Positions 1 to 8,833 of a DNA stretch of 64,000 bases are shown piece after piece (the first letter of the stretch is position 1; each line of letters starts with the position of its first letter). Both the position numbers and the translations under genes were made by a program. Below the pieces are notes generated by a model. That model was not told the origin of the DNA. It ran no database searches and saw only the letters and a program-made list of their open reading frames with translations. The stretch comes from Mycobacterium asiaticum DSM 44297 (lineage in GTDB: Bacteria > Actinomycetota > Actinomycetes > Mycobacteriales > Mycobacteriaceae): the NCBI RefSeq assembly GCF_000613245.1, contig NZ_HG964937.1, forward strand, positions 455,761 to 519,760. The letters are read 5' to 3'.

Positions 1-2062
1 TGGCCGCCAAGGCCCGCGAGGAGATGTCGGCCGACGCCGGCAGCGGGACGACGAGGCGACCGAGGGCACCATCGCCGCACTGCCGTCGCCGCCGCGCGGC
101 TACACACCGGCGCCGCCGCCGGAATGGGACGACCTCGACGTCGACCCGGCCGACCTGGTGGTCATCGTCGGCGGCGCCGAGATCGGCCCCTACGGCTCGT
201 CGCGCACCCGTTTCGAGATGGAGGTCGAGAACGAACTGTCGGCCGCCGGTGTGCTCGAGCTGGCGTGGACCACTGGCCTGATCCGCTGGGAGGACGACCC
301 GCAACCGGGTTGGTACGACACGTCTTCCGGTGACCTGGTCGACGAGGCGGAACTGGTGGAGCGCTACCACGACGCGGTCCTGGAACGCACCGGCATCCGC
401 GAGTTCGTCGACGACGGCGCGATCGACCCCGACCACGCGTCCCCGTTGCTGGTTTCGGTCTTCTTGGACAAGGACTTCAGCTTCGTGGTGTCGTCGGAGG
501 CTGACGCCCGCGCGTTCGTCGAGTTCGACCCGGAGCACACCGTGGTGCGACCGGTACCGGACTCCACCGACTGGCAGGTGACCCGCAAGGCGGGCACCGA
601 AATCCGGGTTCCGCGCAAGACCAAGCTGTCCCGCGTGGTGGGCGCGCAGATCCCGACCGGATTCGACCCGACGGTGTGGGGCATCAGTCCCGACATGGCG
701 ACCTCGATCGACCGGGTCGCGCTGTGGAACATCGTCGCGACCGTCGACGCGTTCCTGTCCGCGGGCTTCAGCCCGGCCGAGGTGATGCGTTACGTACACC
801 CGAGCCTGGTGGCCAGTACGCAGGGTACCGGGATGGGCGGCATGACCTCGATGCAGACCATGTACCACGGCAACCTGCTGGGCCGGAACAAGCCCAACGA
901 CATCCTGCAGGAAGTTCTACCGAATGTGGTTGCCGCACATGTGATTCAGTCCTATGTGGGTAGCTACGGATCGATGATCCATCCGGTGGCGGCGTGCGCA
1001 ACGGCCGCGGTGTCGGTCGAGGAGGGTGTCGACAAGATCCGGCTGGGCAAGGCCGAGCTGGTGGTGGCCGGCGGTCTGGACGACCTGACGCTGGAGGCCA
1101 TCATCGGCTTCGGGGACATGGCGGCCACCGCCGACACCGGCATGATGCGCGGCCGCGGCATCCACGACTCGAAGTTCTCCCGTCCCAATGACCGGCGGCG
1201 GCTGGGCTTCGTGGAGGCCCAGGGCGGCGGCACGATCCTGTTGGCCCGTGGCGATCTCGCCCTGCGGATGGGTCTGCCGGTGCTGGCCGTGGTGGCCTAC
1301 GCCCAGTCCTTCGGTGACGGCGTACACACCTCGATTCCGGCGCCTGGCCTGGGTGCGCTGGGCGCGGGCCGGGGCGGCAAGGACTCCGCCCTGGTGCGTG
1401 CGCTGGCCAAGCTGGGCGTGAGCGCTGACGACGTGGCCGTGGTCTCCAAGCACGACACGTCGACGCTGGCCAACGACCCGAACGAGACGGAGCTGCACGA
1501 GCGGCTCGCCGACTCGATGGGCCGCTCGGTGGGCGCTCCGCTGTTCGTGGTGTCGCAGAAGAGCCTGACCGGTCACGCCAAGGGCGGTGCCGCGGTCTTC
1601 CAGATGATGGGGCTGTGCCAGATGCTGCGCGACGGGGTGATCCCGCCCAACCGCAGCCTGGATTGTGTCGACGACGAGCTGGCCGGCGCCGCGCACTTCG
1701 TCTGGGTGCGCGACACGTTGCGCCTGGGCGGAAAATTCCCGCTCAAGGCCGGCATGCTGACCAGCCTCGGGTTCGGTCACGTGTCGGGTCTGGTCGCCTT
1801 GGTGCACCCGCAGGCCTTCATCGCCTCGCTGGAGCCCGGGCAGCGCGCCGACTACCAACGGCGTGCCGAGGCTCGGCTGCTGGCTGGGCAGCGTCGCCTG
1901 GCCTCGGCAATCGCTGGGGGCGAGCCGATGTACCAGCGGCCGCCGGACCGTCGCTTCGACCACGACCTGCCGGAGAAGCCGCAGGAGGCCTCGATGCTGC
2001 TGAATCCGGCCGCCCGGCTCGGTGATGGTTCGATCTACGGCGCGAGCCAGGTGTCCGAATGA
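1..2062 (+). CDS. fas: Type I fatty acid synthase, C-terminal part (ketoacyl synthase), with apparent frameshift
   Basis: This is the 3' end of the giant FAS-I gene, which makes C16-C26 acyl-CoAs that feed membrane lipids and mycolate synthesis; the 5' part lies outside the window. The visible part is the ketoacyl synthase domain. It has the nucleophile Cys in VAACATAA (codon 995-997) and catalytic His residues in SKHDTST (1451-1453) and SLTGHAKGG (1574-1576). The first ~45 bases read in frame 3 (AAKAREEMSADAG) and the rest in frame 2 (DDEATEGTIAALPSPPRG). The two halves join smoothly if one G is restored in the GGG run at 45-47. FAS-I is essential, so a sequencing or assembly error is the likeliest cause. 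acpS follows, as is usual, because mycobacterial FAS-I lacks its own phosphopantetheinyl transferase. Confidence 0.95.
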   Translation, partial: GRQGPRGDVGRRRQRDDEATEGTIAALPSPPRGYTPAPPPEWDDLDVDPADLVVIVGGAEIGPYGSSRTRFEMEVENELSAAGVLELAWTTGLIRWEDDPQPGWYDTSSGDLVDEAELVERYHDAVLERTGIREFVDDGAIDPDHASPLLVSVFLDKDFSFVVSSEADARAFVEFDPEHTVVRPVPDSTDWQVTRKAGTEIRVPRKTKLSRVVGAQIPTGFDPTVWGISPDMATSIDRVALWNIVATVDAFLSAGFSPAEVMRYVHPSLVASTQGTGMGGMTSMQTMYHGNLLGRNKPNDILQEVLPNVVAAHVIQSYVGSYGSMIHPVAACATAAVSVEEGVDKIRLGKAELVVAGGLDDLTLEAIIGFGDMAATADTGMMRGRGIHDSKFSRPNDRRRLGFVEAQGGGTILLARGDLALRMGLPVLAVVAYAQSFGDGVHTSIPAPGLGALGAGRGGKDSALVRALAKLGVSADDVAVVSKHDTSTLANDPNETELHERLADSMGRSVGAPLFVVSQKSLTGHAKGGAAVFQMMGLCQMLRDGVIPPNRSLDCVDDELAGAAHFVWVRDTLRLGGKFPLKAGMLTSLGFGHVSGLVALVHPQAFIASLEPGQRADYQRRAEARLLAGQRRLASAIAGGEPMYQRPPDRRFDHDLPEKPQEASMLLNPAARLGDGSIYGASQVSE

Positions 2063-2090
2063 TTCGGCCCATCCGTTAACCTGGCCAGCC

Positions 2091-2483
2091 ATGGGCATCG
2101 TCGGGATCGGGATTGACCTTGTCTCCATTCCGCATTTCGCCGAACAGGTAGACCAGCCCGGGACGGTGTTCGCCGAGACGTTCACCCCCGGCGAGCGCCG
2201 CGATGCATCCGACAAGAGTTCGTCGGCGGCGCGTCACCTGGCTGCCCGCTGGGCGGCGAAGGAAGCGGTGATCAAGGCGTGGTCGGGTTCCCGCTTCGCG
2301 CAGCGGCCGGTGCTGCCGGAAGACATCCACCGCGATATCGAAGTGGTGACCGACATGTGGGGCAGGCCGCGGGTGCGGTTGAGTGGTGAAATCGCCAAGC
2401 ACCTGGCCGATGTGATAATCCATGTCTCGCTGACCCACGAAGCCGATACGGCGGCGGCGGTGGCGATTCTGGAAACTTCCTGA
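2091..2483 (+). CDS. acpS: Holo-[acyl-carrier-protein] synthase
   Basis: The 130-residue product transfers the 4'-phosphopantetheine arm of CoA to the carrier domain of FAS-I and to AcpM. The length equals the M. tuberculosis protein as I recall it. The N-terminal GIGIDLVSI carries the Mg-binding Asp9, and ARWAAKEAVIKAW carries Glu58; both are signatures of the AcpS fold. The ATG at 2091 was chosen because the family begins at MGIVGIGIDL, whereas the open frame reaches back into fas. The gene starts 28 bp after the fas stop, so co-transcription is likely, and the product activates its upstream neighbour. Confidence 0.96.
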   Translation: MGIVGIGIDLVSIPHFAEQVDQPGTVFAETFTPGERRDASDKSSSAARHLAARWAAKEAVIKAWSGSRFAQRPVLPEDIHRDIEVVTDMWGRPRVRLSGEIAKHLADVIIHVSLTHEADTAAAVAILETS

Positions 2484-2493
2484 GCTCGCGGCC

Positions 2494-4374
2494 TCACGTG
2501 CGCGCGAGGCTGCGCGCGTAGCCGGCGCCCATGCCCAGCAGCACCAGGCCGACGATGATGAACGCCGCCACCCGGAAGATGCCGTCCAGCGTGGCCAGGT
2601 CGAACAGGAACAGCTTGGCCGTGGCCGCACCGGTAAGCGCCAGACCCGCGGTGATCGGCTCGGTCCGTCGGTCCGGCTCGTGCAGGCGCAGTGCGTAGAC
2701 GAAAAGCGCGGCGGCTCCGCCGATCCAGCAGATGGTGGCCGCCAGGTGGCCGGCCAGGAATCCGCCGTCGGTGCCGCCGACAAGCACCCCGGCGGTCACC
2801 GTGAAGGCGGTCACGGCGTAGACGACCACCGCTGAGGCCGCCGCGATCAGCAGACCGTTGACATCCGTATTCCGCTTGGCGCCAACACACGTCCGCGTCA
2901 TGACGACGGCGAAGGTGATCACGAGCAGACTGGCCGCCAACGTGGACACCGCGATGGATGTGGGGATCGCCGTGGCGCGCACCAGCACCCGCAGCGGCAC
3001 GTAACTGTAGAACAGGACAGTGCCGATGACGCCGAAACCTGCTGCGCACCACCGTGCTACCGCGTCGCGGCGGCCGGCGACCGCGACGGCGACGCCGAGT
3101 GCCAGCAGCACGGGGGCTTCGATGTAACCCGCAAAGGCGACCGTAACGGCGATCAGCGCGGAGATAGCAGACCAGGCCGACCACGTCTGGACGACGATGC
3201 GGGGGTGGTTGCCGATCACCGCTAACGCCAGCATCGCTGTCGCCAGGGCGGCGGCTATGATCGCCGCCAGCATGCGGTCGACGGCGATCGCGCTGGCCAG
3301 CACGGGCAGGGTGCCGGCCGTTGTGATCAGCGCCAGCGCTGCGGGGTTCGAGGTGGCCGGCAGCAGGACCAGGCCGCTGGTGATGGCCAGCAGTGCGGCC
3401 ACCGCGCAGGCGCCGCCGATCAGCCACGCGTTGTCGTGTGGGCTGACGGCCATCAGCGCGAGCAGCAGCGGCAGCGTGGGCGCCGCAACCCGGGCGACGT
3501 GCATCCACAGCCAGTCCTTGCCCAGTTGCACCGGCAGCGCGGCCGCCGAGAGCGCCAGCATGAAACTGACCAGCAGCAAGTCCACGCGGCGGGTGAGCGC
3601 GGGTGCCAGCCCGATCAGCGGTACCAGCACCAGCAGCGCCAGCTGTTCGGAATCCCAACGCCGGGCCAGTGCCAGGCCGCCGCCGCCCACGACGGCGGCC
3701 AACACCAAACCGGCCGGCGCCGGCACCCACTGGTAGATGGTGACGACAGCGATGACATCCAGGTAGGCCGTGGCAATACCGGTGGCAGCCAGGGCGATTG
3801 CACCGATGCGGCCACCAGGCCATGCCCGGAGGCGGGCGGACACCGCGACCAGCGCTATCGCCAGCGCGCCACCACCGGCTACCCGAATCTCCGGTCGCAG
3901 CAGGCCGGCCTGGGCGGCCAACACCAGCAGCAGCACCACACCGATCAGCGTCACGGCCACACCGGCGACCGCCAGCAACTTGCCGATCCAGCCGGATTCG
4001 GTTTGCGCTGAGGGTGTTTCGGCGGCCGCTGGCGCCGGGTCTACGGTCGGCGCGGGGGCGGGCGCTGGCGCGTACTGGCGTGGTGGTCGGGGCGGACGCG
4101 GCTTGGCGGCCGCGGGCGTCCAGTACTGCCAGTAGTTCTGCCAATAAGGCGCGGGCTCGTGCTGCGCGGGCGGAGCATAGGCCGGCGCCGCAGCGGGCGT
4201 CGGTGGGGGCATCGGCTGTGCGGCGGGTGCGGCGGCCGGGGGGGCGGAGCTGGCGAACAGCCGGTCCAATTGGCTGAGTTCCCCGGACACCCGGGACATC
4301 TGCCGGGCCAGGGCGTCGAATTCCTGCGTGAGCCGGCTGAGGACAGCACGGTCAGCCTGGTGCGGTTCGGTCAT
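2494..4374 (-). CDS. DUF2339 polytopic membrane protein
   Basis: The product is about 626 residues. An N-terminal stretch of ~45 residues could form a coiled coil (LTQEFDALARQMSRVSGELSQL). A Pro/Ala/Gln-rich linker of ~90 residues follows, then a run of well over ten hydrophobic helices to the C terminus. This layout of soluble head, low-complexity linker and many-helix core is that of DUF2339 proteins, whose function is unknown. ATG at 4374 is preferred because a G-rich AGGGTGG lies 6 bases upstream; GTG at 4380 is the alternative. The gene converges on acpS and lies 55 bp downstream of the response regulator on the same strand, so it may belong to that operon. Confidence 0.8.
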   Translation of the reverse strand: MTEPHQADRAVLSRLTQEFDALARQMSRVSGELSQLDRLFASSAPPAAAPAAQPMPPPTPAAAPAYAPPAQHEPAPYWQNYWQYWTPAAAKPRPPRPPRQYAPAPAPAPTVDPAPAAAETPSAQTESGWIGKLLAVAGVAVTLIGVVLLLVLAAQAGLLRPEIRVAGGGALAIALVAVSARLRAWPGGRIGAIALAATGIATAYLDVIAVVTIYQWVPAPAGLVLAAVVGGGGLALARRWDSEQLALLVLVPLIGLAPALTRRVDLLLVSFMLALSAAALPVQLGKDWLWMHVARVAAPTLPLLLALMAVSPHDNAWLIGGACAVAALLAITSGLVLLPATSNPAALALITTAGTLPVLASAIAVDRMLAAIIAAALATAMLALAVIGNHPRIVVQTWSAWSAISALIAVTVAFAGYIEAPVLLALGVAVAVAGRRDAVARWCAAGFGVIGTVLFYSYVPLRVLVRATAIPTSIAVSTLAASLLVITFAVVMTRTCVGAKRNTDVNGLLIAAASAVVVYAVTAFTVTAGVLVGGTDGGFLAGHLAATICWIGGAAALFVYALRLHEPDRRTEPITAGLALTGAATAKLFLFDLATLDGIFRVAAFIIVGLVLLGMGAGYARSLART

Positions 4375-4435
4375 GGTCACCCACCCTGCCGGGCAACGCC
4401 GCCGTTCGGATGAGTAGGACTACCCAACTCTGGGG

Positions 4436-5092
4436 CTATTGGTCGAGCCCATGTTCGATCGCGTATCGCGTCAACTCCACCCGATTGGCGACCTGCAGCT
4501 TGCGGAAGGTCGCCTGCACGTGGTTTTCCACCGTCCGGTGACTCAGCGACAGCTTCTCGGCAATTTGCTTGGCGGACATGCCCTTTGCGACGAAACGCAA
4601 CACCTCTGTCTCCCGCTCGGTGAGGCTGGGGGTGGCCTTGTCCGGGCTCGGGTTCTGGGCGATGCGCCGGTATTCGCCCAGCACCAGCCCCGCCAGGCTC
4701 GGGGTGAACACCGCTCGTCCGGCCGCGGTCGCCCGCACCGCCTCGGCCAGCTCGGCCTTGGATGCGCTCTTGACCAGATATCCGGTCGCACCCGCCTTTA
4801 CCGCTTCGAGCACGTCGTCGCGTTCGTCGGACGCCGACAGCACCAGCACTCGGGTCGACGGCGACACTTCGAGCACTTCTCTGGTTGCCTGGACGCCGTC
4901 ACCGTCACTCAGGCGCATGTCCATCACCACCACATCCGGTTTGACCACAGCGGCCCGGCGCCGCGCCGACGCCACGCCCTCGGCGGTGGCCACTACTTCG
5001 AACCCGTCATCGGTAAGGTCGCGCGCCACCGCGTCACGCCAGATGGGATGGTCGTCGACCACCATTACCGACAGGCCGGCTTGCTCAGTCAT
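4436..5092 (-). CDS. NarL/LuxR-family response regulator (MacR-like)
   Basis: This 218-residue cytoplasmic two-component regulator has an N-terminal receiver domain with acidic residues in VVDDHP and probable phospho-acceptor Asp58 in VVMDMR. A C-terminal LuxR-type HTH occupies about residues 150-215 (LTERETEVLRFVAKGMSAKQIAEKLSLS). The start overlaps the 3' end of the kinase gene by 8 bp, so the two are translationally coupled and surely partners. Targets are not visible; the downstream DUF2339 gene is a candidate. The pair resembles the MacRS-type systems of actinobacteria, but that assignment rests on the kinase architecture only. Confidence 0.9.
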   Translation of the reverse strand: MTEQAGLSVMVVDDHPIWRDAVARDLTDDGFEVVATAEGVASARRRAAVVKPDVVVMDMRLSDGDGVQATREVLEVSPSTRVLVLSASDERDDVLEAVKAGATGYLVKSASKAELAEAVRATAAGRAVFTPSLAGLVLGEYRRIAQNPSPDKATPSLTERETEVLRFVAKGMSAKQIAEKLSLSHRTVENHVQATFRKLQVANRVELTRYAIEHGLDQ

Positions 5093-6245
5093 GGTTGGGC
5101 CTCCGCCGCGGCACGATCAACTCCCATTCGGTTCCCTCTCCCGGGTCGGTGTGCAGGTTCGCGCTGCCACCCAATGACTTCAACCGTCCCACAATCGACT
5201 TCGAGATGCCGATATGTCCCTGACCGATGGCTTCCTCGAGCCGGCCCGGGGCGATGCCCACTCCGTCGTCGCGGATGCTGACCGCGACCGACGAGCCCAG
5301 GTCTTCCAGCAACACAAACGCACGGGCGTCCGGACCCGCGTGCTCGCGCACGTTGTCCAGGGCGTTGCCCACCGCGGCGTCCAATTCGGTGGCCAGATCG
5401 CTGTCTATCGGCACCGGGGTGCCCGGCAGGCTCATCGAGACACAGTCGGCCTCCCTGCGGCGCAGCAGCGCGCGCAGGTCGACGGTCGTATCGGCTGCGG
5501 TGTCGCTCTCCATCTCGGTCGAGGTGACCCAGCTGCGCAGGGCGCGCTCCTGTTCACCGGCGAGCTTGGCGAGTTCGGCTGCGGCACCGCCTATTTCGTT
5601 TCCCCGTTTGGAGACCAGGGCGAGTACCTGGATGACGCCGTCGTGTACCTGGCGGGACAGCCGCTCGCGTTCCTCCACCGCGGCCGTCAGCCTTGCGGCT
5701 CGCTGCAGCTCGTCGTGGGCGCGCCGCGCGGTGCGGGCCGCCAGCCCCACCGCCAAGCCGACCGCCAGCTCGACGATGATGGTGGCGTTGCGCCCGAGGT
5801 TGACATTGAAGTAGCCCTTGACCGCTTCGCTGGTGGCCGTCACCGCCAGACCCGTCAGCATGCCGCCGGCCGGGCCAAACTGCAGGGCCGCCGAGATGGT
5901 CGCGTTGCTGGCCCACAACGTCGTCGGCCAGGTCTGGTTGTTGTGCGCCCACTGTCCCGATGCCACCACCTCGGTGGACAGCATCAACAGCACCGTCACG
6001 ACGAGTTCGGCGACCACCCATGCCGGCCGTCTGCCGAAACCGCGCAGGTAGGCGGTCGCGCAGAGCACGCTCCAGGCAATCAGCACCGCGAACAGCAGCC
6101 ACGCCAGCAGGGGGTGACGCAGGTCGGAGTTGATCGCGATCTGGAAGCCCAGCGCGTAGAGGCAGCTCAGCAGCCGGAACAGTTGCGCCGCCCGCCAGAG
6201 CGGCGCAGTCGGATCGGGAGTGGGGTCAGGGCCGTTGGTCGCCAT
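5085..6245 (-). CDS. Membrane sensor histidine kinase (MacS/DUF5931-type)
   Basis: The product is 386 residues. It has about five or six N-terminal membrane helices (residues ~20-170), a dimerisation segment with the phospho-acceptor His201 in RLSRQVHDGV, and a HATPase_c domain with an N-box (AAVGNALDNVREHAG) and G-box (DDGVGIAP). The H-box context is that of the HisKA_3 group, which pairs with NarL-type regulators. The membrane-embedded sensor lacks a large external domain, suggesting intramembrane or envelope-stress sensing (inference). I chose ATG at 6245 because the frame further upstream runs into the divergent peptidase gene; an ATG at 6257 is possible. Confidence 0.88.
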   Translation of the reverse strand: MATNGPDPTPDPTAPLWRAAQLFRLLSCLYALGFQIAINSDLRHPLLAWLLFAVLIAWSVLCATAYLRGFGRRPAWVVAELVVTVLLMLSTEVVASGQWAHNNQTWPTTLWASNATISAALQFGPAGGMLTGLAVTATSEAVKGYFNVNLGRNATIIVELAVGLAVGLAARTARRAHDELQRAARLTAAVEERERLSRQVHDGVIQVLALVSKRGNEIGGAAAELAKLAGEQERALRSWVTSTEMESDTAADTTVDLRALLRRREADCVSMSLPGTPVPIDSDLATELDAAVGNALDNVREHAGPDARAFVLLEDLGSSVAVSIRDDGVGIAPGRLEEAIGQGHIGISKSIVGRLKSLGGSANLHTDPGEGTEWELIVPRRRPNHD

Positions 6246-6273
6246 TACCGGCAGCATAGCTAGCCTTTCAGGC

Positions 6274-7614
6274 GTGACTGATCTGGTTGAGCGGGTGCGT
6301 GAGGTGCTGCCTTCGGTGCGCCGCGACCTCGAGGATCTGGTTCGCATCGAGTCGGTGTGGGCCGATCCGGCACGGCGCGACGAGGTACACCGCAGCGCGC
6401 AGGCAGTGGTGGACCTGTTGTCCCAGGCGGGTTTTGACGATGTCGGCATCGTCAGTGAGGGTGGTGCTCCGGCGGTCATCGCGCGGTACCCGGCGCCGCC
6501 GGGAGCGCCGACCGTGCTGTTGTATGCGCATCACGACGTGCAGCCCGAAGGTGACCGCGCTCAGTGGGCGTCACCTCCCTTCGAGCCGACCGAACGGGAT
6601 GGACGCCTGTACGGTCGGGGCACCGCCGACGACAAGGCGGGCATCGCAACCCATTTGGCCGCATTTCGGGCGCACGGCGGAAAGCCGCCGGTAGGTGTGA
6701 CGGTCTTCGTCGAGGGCGAGGAGGAATCCGGTTCGCCGTCCCTGGGCCGGTTGTTGGCCGCCCATCGGGATGCGCTGAGCGCCGACGTGATCGTGATCGC
6801 CGACTCCGACAACTGGAGCACCGAGATACCGGCTCTGACGGTGTCGTTGCGGGGGATGGCCGACTGCGTCGTCGAGGTCGCCACACTCGACCACGGTCTG
6901 CACTCCGGCCTTTGGGGCGGTGTGGTGCCCGATGCGCTGAGTGTGCTGGTGCGACTGCTGGCGAGTCTGCACGACGACGACGGCAACGTGGCGGTCCAGG
7001 GTTTGCATGAAAGCACCGCCGCCGCCGTGGATTACCCGCCCGAGCGGGTGCGCGCGGACTCAGGTCTGCTGGACGGTGTGAGCGAGATCGGGTCCGGCTC
7101 GGTGCCGCAGCGGTTGTGGGCGAAGCCGGCGATCACAGTGATCGGCATTGACACCACTTCGGTTGCGGCCGCCTCGAATACGTTGATCCCGCGGGCCCGC
7201 GCCAAGATCAGCATCCGGGTGGCACCGGGTGGCGACGCGGTGGCGCATCTGGCTGCGGTCGAGGCGCATCTCAAGCGACACGTTCCGTGGGGTGCCCAGG
7301 TCGAAGTCATCCGCGGCGAGATCGGCCAGCCCTACGCCATCGACGCCAGCGGCCCGATCTACGACGCGGCGCGCGCGGCGTTTCGGCAGGCCTGGGGTGT
7401 TGACGTCGTCGACATGGGTATGGGCGGGTCGATCCCGTTCATCGCCGAGTTCGCCGAAGCTTTTCCGCACGCCAAGATTCTGGTTACCGGCGTAGAGGAC
7501 CCAAGCACCCAGGCGCACAGCATCAACGAGAGTCTGCACCTGGGAGTGCTGGAACGCGCCGCAATCACCGAAGCGCTGTTGCTGGCGAATCTGGCTACGA
7601 CAGCGTCGGATTGA
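6274..7614 (+). CDS. M20 family metallopeptidase (dipeptidase-like)
   Basis: This 446-residue cytosolic zinc peptidase corresponds to M. tuberculosis Rv2522c by position. Visible signatures are the metal-binding His/Asp in YAHHDVQPEG, the second metal Asp in GRGTADDKAG, the catalytic Glu in EGEEESGS, and the central dimerisation lid domain. The GTG at 6274 gives the N terminus VTDLVERVREVLPSV; an in-frame upstream ATG at 6220 would lie inside the divergent kinase gene. The last 20 bp overlap the convergent SnoaL-like gene. The substrate is not determined by sequence; di- or tripeptides or acylated amino acids are typical. Confidence 0.9.
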   Translation: MTDLVERVREVLPSVRRDLEDLVRIESVWADPARRDEVHRSAQAVVDLLSQAGFDDVGIVSEGGAPAVIARYPAPPGAPTVLLYAHHDVQPEGDRAQWASPPFEPTERDGRLYGRGTADDKAGIATHLAAFRAHGGKPPVGVTVFVEGEEESGSPSLGRLLAAHRDALSADVIVIADSDNWSTEIPALTVSLRGMADCVVEVATLDHGLHSGLWGGVVPDALSVLVRLLASLHDDDGNVAVQGLHESTAAAVDYPPERVRADSGLLDGVSEIGSGSVPQRLWAKPAITVIGIDTTSVAAASNTLIPRARAKISIRVAPGGDAVAHLAAVEAHLKRHVPWGAQVEVIRGEIGQPYAIDASGPIYDAARAAFRQAWGVDVVDMGMGGSIPFIAEFAEAFPHAKILVTGVEDPSTQAHSINESLHLGVLERAAITEALLLANLATTASD

Positions 7615-7966
7615 GGTAGACGTAGAGGACCGCGATCTTGTCCTCGCGGACGACGATGACGTCGAGGCCCGTGTAGGCCGGCGGCTCGCCTTCGGGTCCC
7701 GAGCCCCAGGCGAAAATGCCGCCGTTGTGCAGTGCTTGGGGTTCCCCGCGATGGGTGTAGACGAAGTCCGGGTGGCTGGCCCGCAATGCCCCGGCGAACC
7801 CGTCCACCGCGTCGTGACCGATCAGCACGTCGTCCGGGACGTAGAGCACGGCGTCGTCGGTGTAGAGCTCTTCGACGGCGGTGCGCCGACGGATTGGGTC
7901 CGCTTCGCCGAAGACATCCCGGACATTGCGCTGCAGGAGTTCGATCACTCGCTCAGAAGTAGTCAT
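7595..7966 (-). CDS. SnoaL/NTF2-like protein
   Basis: This 123-residue single-domain protein has the alpha+beta cone pattern of the NTF2 superfamily (EELYTDDAVLYVPDDVLIGHDAVDGFAGAL, followed by strands ending in DKIAVLYVYLNP). Such proteins serve as small-molecule binders, isomerases or hydrolases; nothing here fixes the substrate. ATG at 7966 (MTTSERV) is favoured over the start ten codons upstream because it begins the conserved domain. The gene ends inside the 3' end of the peptidase gene on the opposite strand. Confidence 0.75.
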   Translation of the reverse strand: MTTSERVIELLQRNVRDVFGEADPIRRRTAVEELYTDDAVLYVPDDVLIGHDAVDGFAGALRASHPDFVYTHRGEPQALHNGGIFAWGSGPEGEPPAYTGLDVIVVREDKIAVLYVYLNPTLS

Positions 7967-8015
7967 GGGAGACGAAACGGACTGTAGTCCGCTCACATTC
8001 CCGGGAATGGCGGAT

Positions 8016-8501
8016 TTATGCGGCGGTCACCTGTTTGATGATCTTCTCGATACTCGAGACGGTGCTCGCCGCTTTGACGTTGTAATTCGCGGCCGCGATC
8101 TTCCCCTTGTCGTCGACAACGAACGTCGACCTGATCACCCCGGTCACCTTCTTCCCGTACATCAGCTTCTCGCCGTACGCGCCGTAGGCGGCGAGCACCT
8201 TGCGCTCGGGATCGGACAGCAGCGGGAAGGTCAGCCCTTCGGCGTCGCGGAACTTGGCCAGCTTCTCCGGCTTGTCGGGCGAAATCCCGACGACGTCGAT
8301 TCCGGCGTCGTTGAGTTCGCTCAGGTTGTCCCGAAACGCACAGGCCTGCTTGGTGCAGCCCGGGGTCGAGGCCGCGGGATAGAAGTAGACGACGACATGA
8401 CGGCCCTTATAGCCGGAAAGCGACACCTTGTTGCCATCGGCATCGGGCAGGGTGAATGCGGGGGCCTTGTCTCCGGGGGCCAGCCGGGTGGTCTCGCTCA
8501 A
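8016..8501 (-). CDS. bcp: Thioredoxin-dependent peroxiredoxin BCP
   Basis: The 161-residue product reduces hydroperoxides using thioredoxin. The peroxidatic Cys49 lies in YPAASTPGCTKQAC and the resolving Cys54 five residues later, the arrangement of atypical two-Cys Bcp/PrxQ enzymes. The length and sequence match the M. tuberculosis Rv2521 type. It is cytosolic and protects against peroxide stress. It is divergent from the DUF3618 gene; the 97-bp gap should hold both promoters. Confidence 0.94.
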   Translation of the reverse strand: MSETTRLAPGDKAPAFTLPDADGNKVSLSGYKGRHVVVYFYPAASTPGCTKQACAFRDNLSELNDAGIDVVGISPDKPEKLAKFRDAEGLTFPLLSDPERKVLAAYGAYGEKLMYGKKVTGVIRSTFVVDDKGKIAAANYNVKAASTVSSIEKIIKQVTAA

Positions 8502-8598
8502 CGTAGGGAGTCCTTTCTGTTCACCGGAGCGTTGGGGCCCGCACCGGCTGATCTAGGGTAGTTCGTCAGTGCACCATCCTGACTTGGAGGACAGACAC

Positions 8599-8826
8599 GT
8601 GGCGGACCGCGATCCCGACACCATCAAGCAGGAGATCGACCAAGCCCGCGAGCAGCTGGCGGCGACCGTCGACTCGCTTGCTGAGCGGGCCAATCCTCGC
8701 CGCCTGGCCGATGACGTCAAGGCCAAGGTGATCGAGTTCCTGAACAAGCCGATCGTCACGGTGTCGCTGACCGGGGTTGGTGTGGCAACCGTCGTCGTGA
8801 TCGTCTACCGGATCAGGAAGCGCTGA
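8599..8826 (+). CDS. DUF3618 small membrane protein
   Basis: The product is 75 residues with an amphipathic N-terminal segment (DPDTIKQEIDQAREQLAATVDSLAERANPRRLADDV) typical of DUF3618 and one C-terminal membrane helix (about residues 51-70) followed by the basic tail RIRKR. It corresponds by position to Rv2520c. GTG at 8599 is fixed by GGAGG at 8586-8590. The function is unknown; the domain often occurs in proteins of the cell periphery. Confidence 0.88.
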   Translation: MADRDPDTIKQEIDQAREQLAATVDSLAERANPRRLADDVKAKVIEFLNKPIVTVSLTGVGVATVVVIVYRIRKR

Positions 8827-8833
8827 CCCGACC

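Noticed and set aside
24..281. Separate 85-codon gene at the window start
   Set aside because: Its first residues continue FAS-I and the rest is an out-of-frame Arg/Pro-rich reading, so it is the tail of a frameshift, not a gene.
917..2215. Long open frame on the minus strand inside fas
   Set aside because: It lies fully antisense to a conserved enzyme and is a by-product of GC-rich codon use; its translation is low-complexity and Arg/His-rich.
2491..2510. GCCTC/GAGGC hairpin between acpS and the DUF2339 gene
   Set aside because: It has only a 5-bp stem with a 10-nt loop and lies over the DUF2339 stop codon; too weak to call a terminator.
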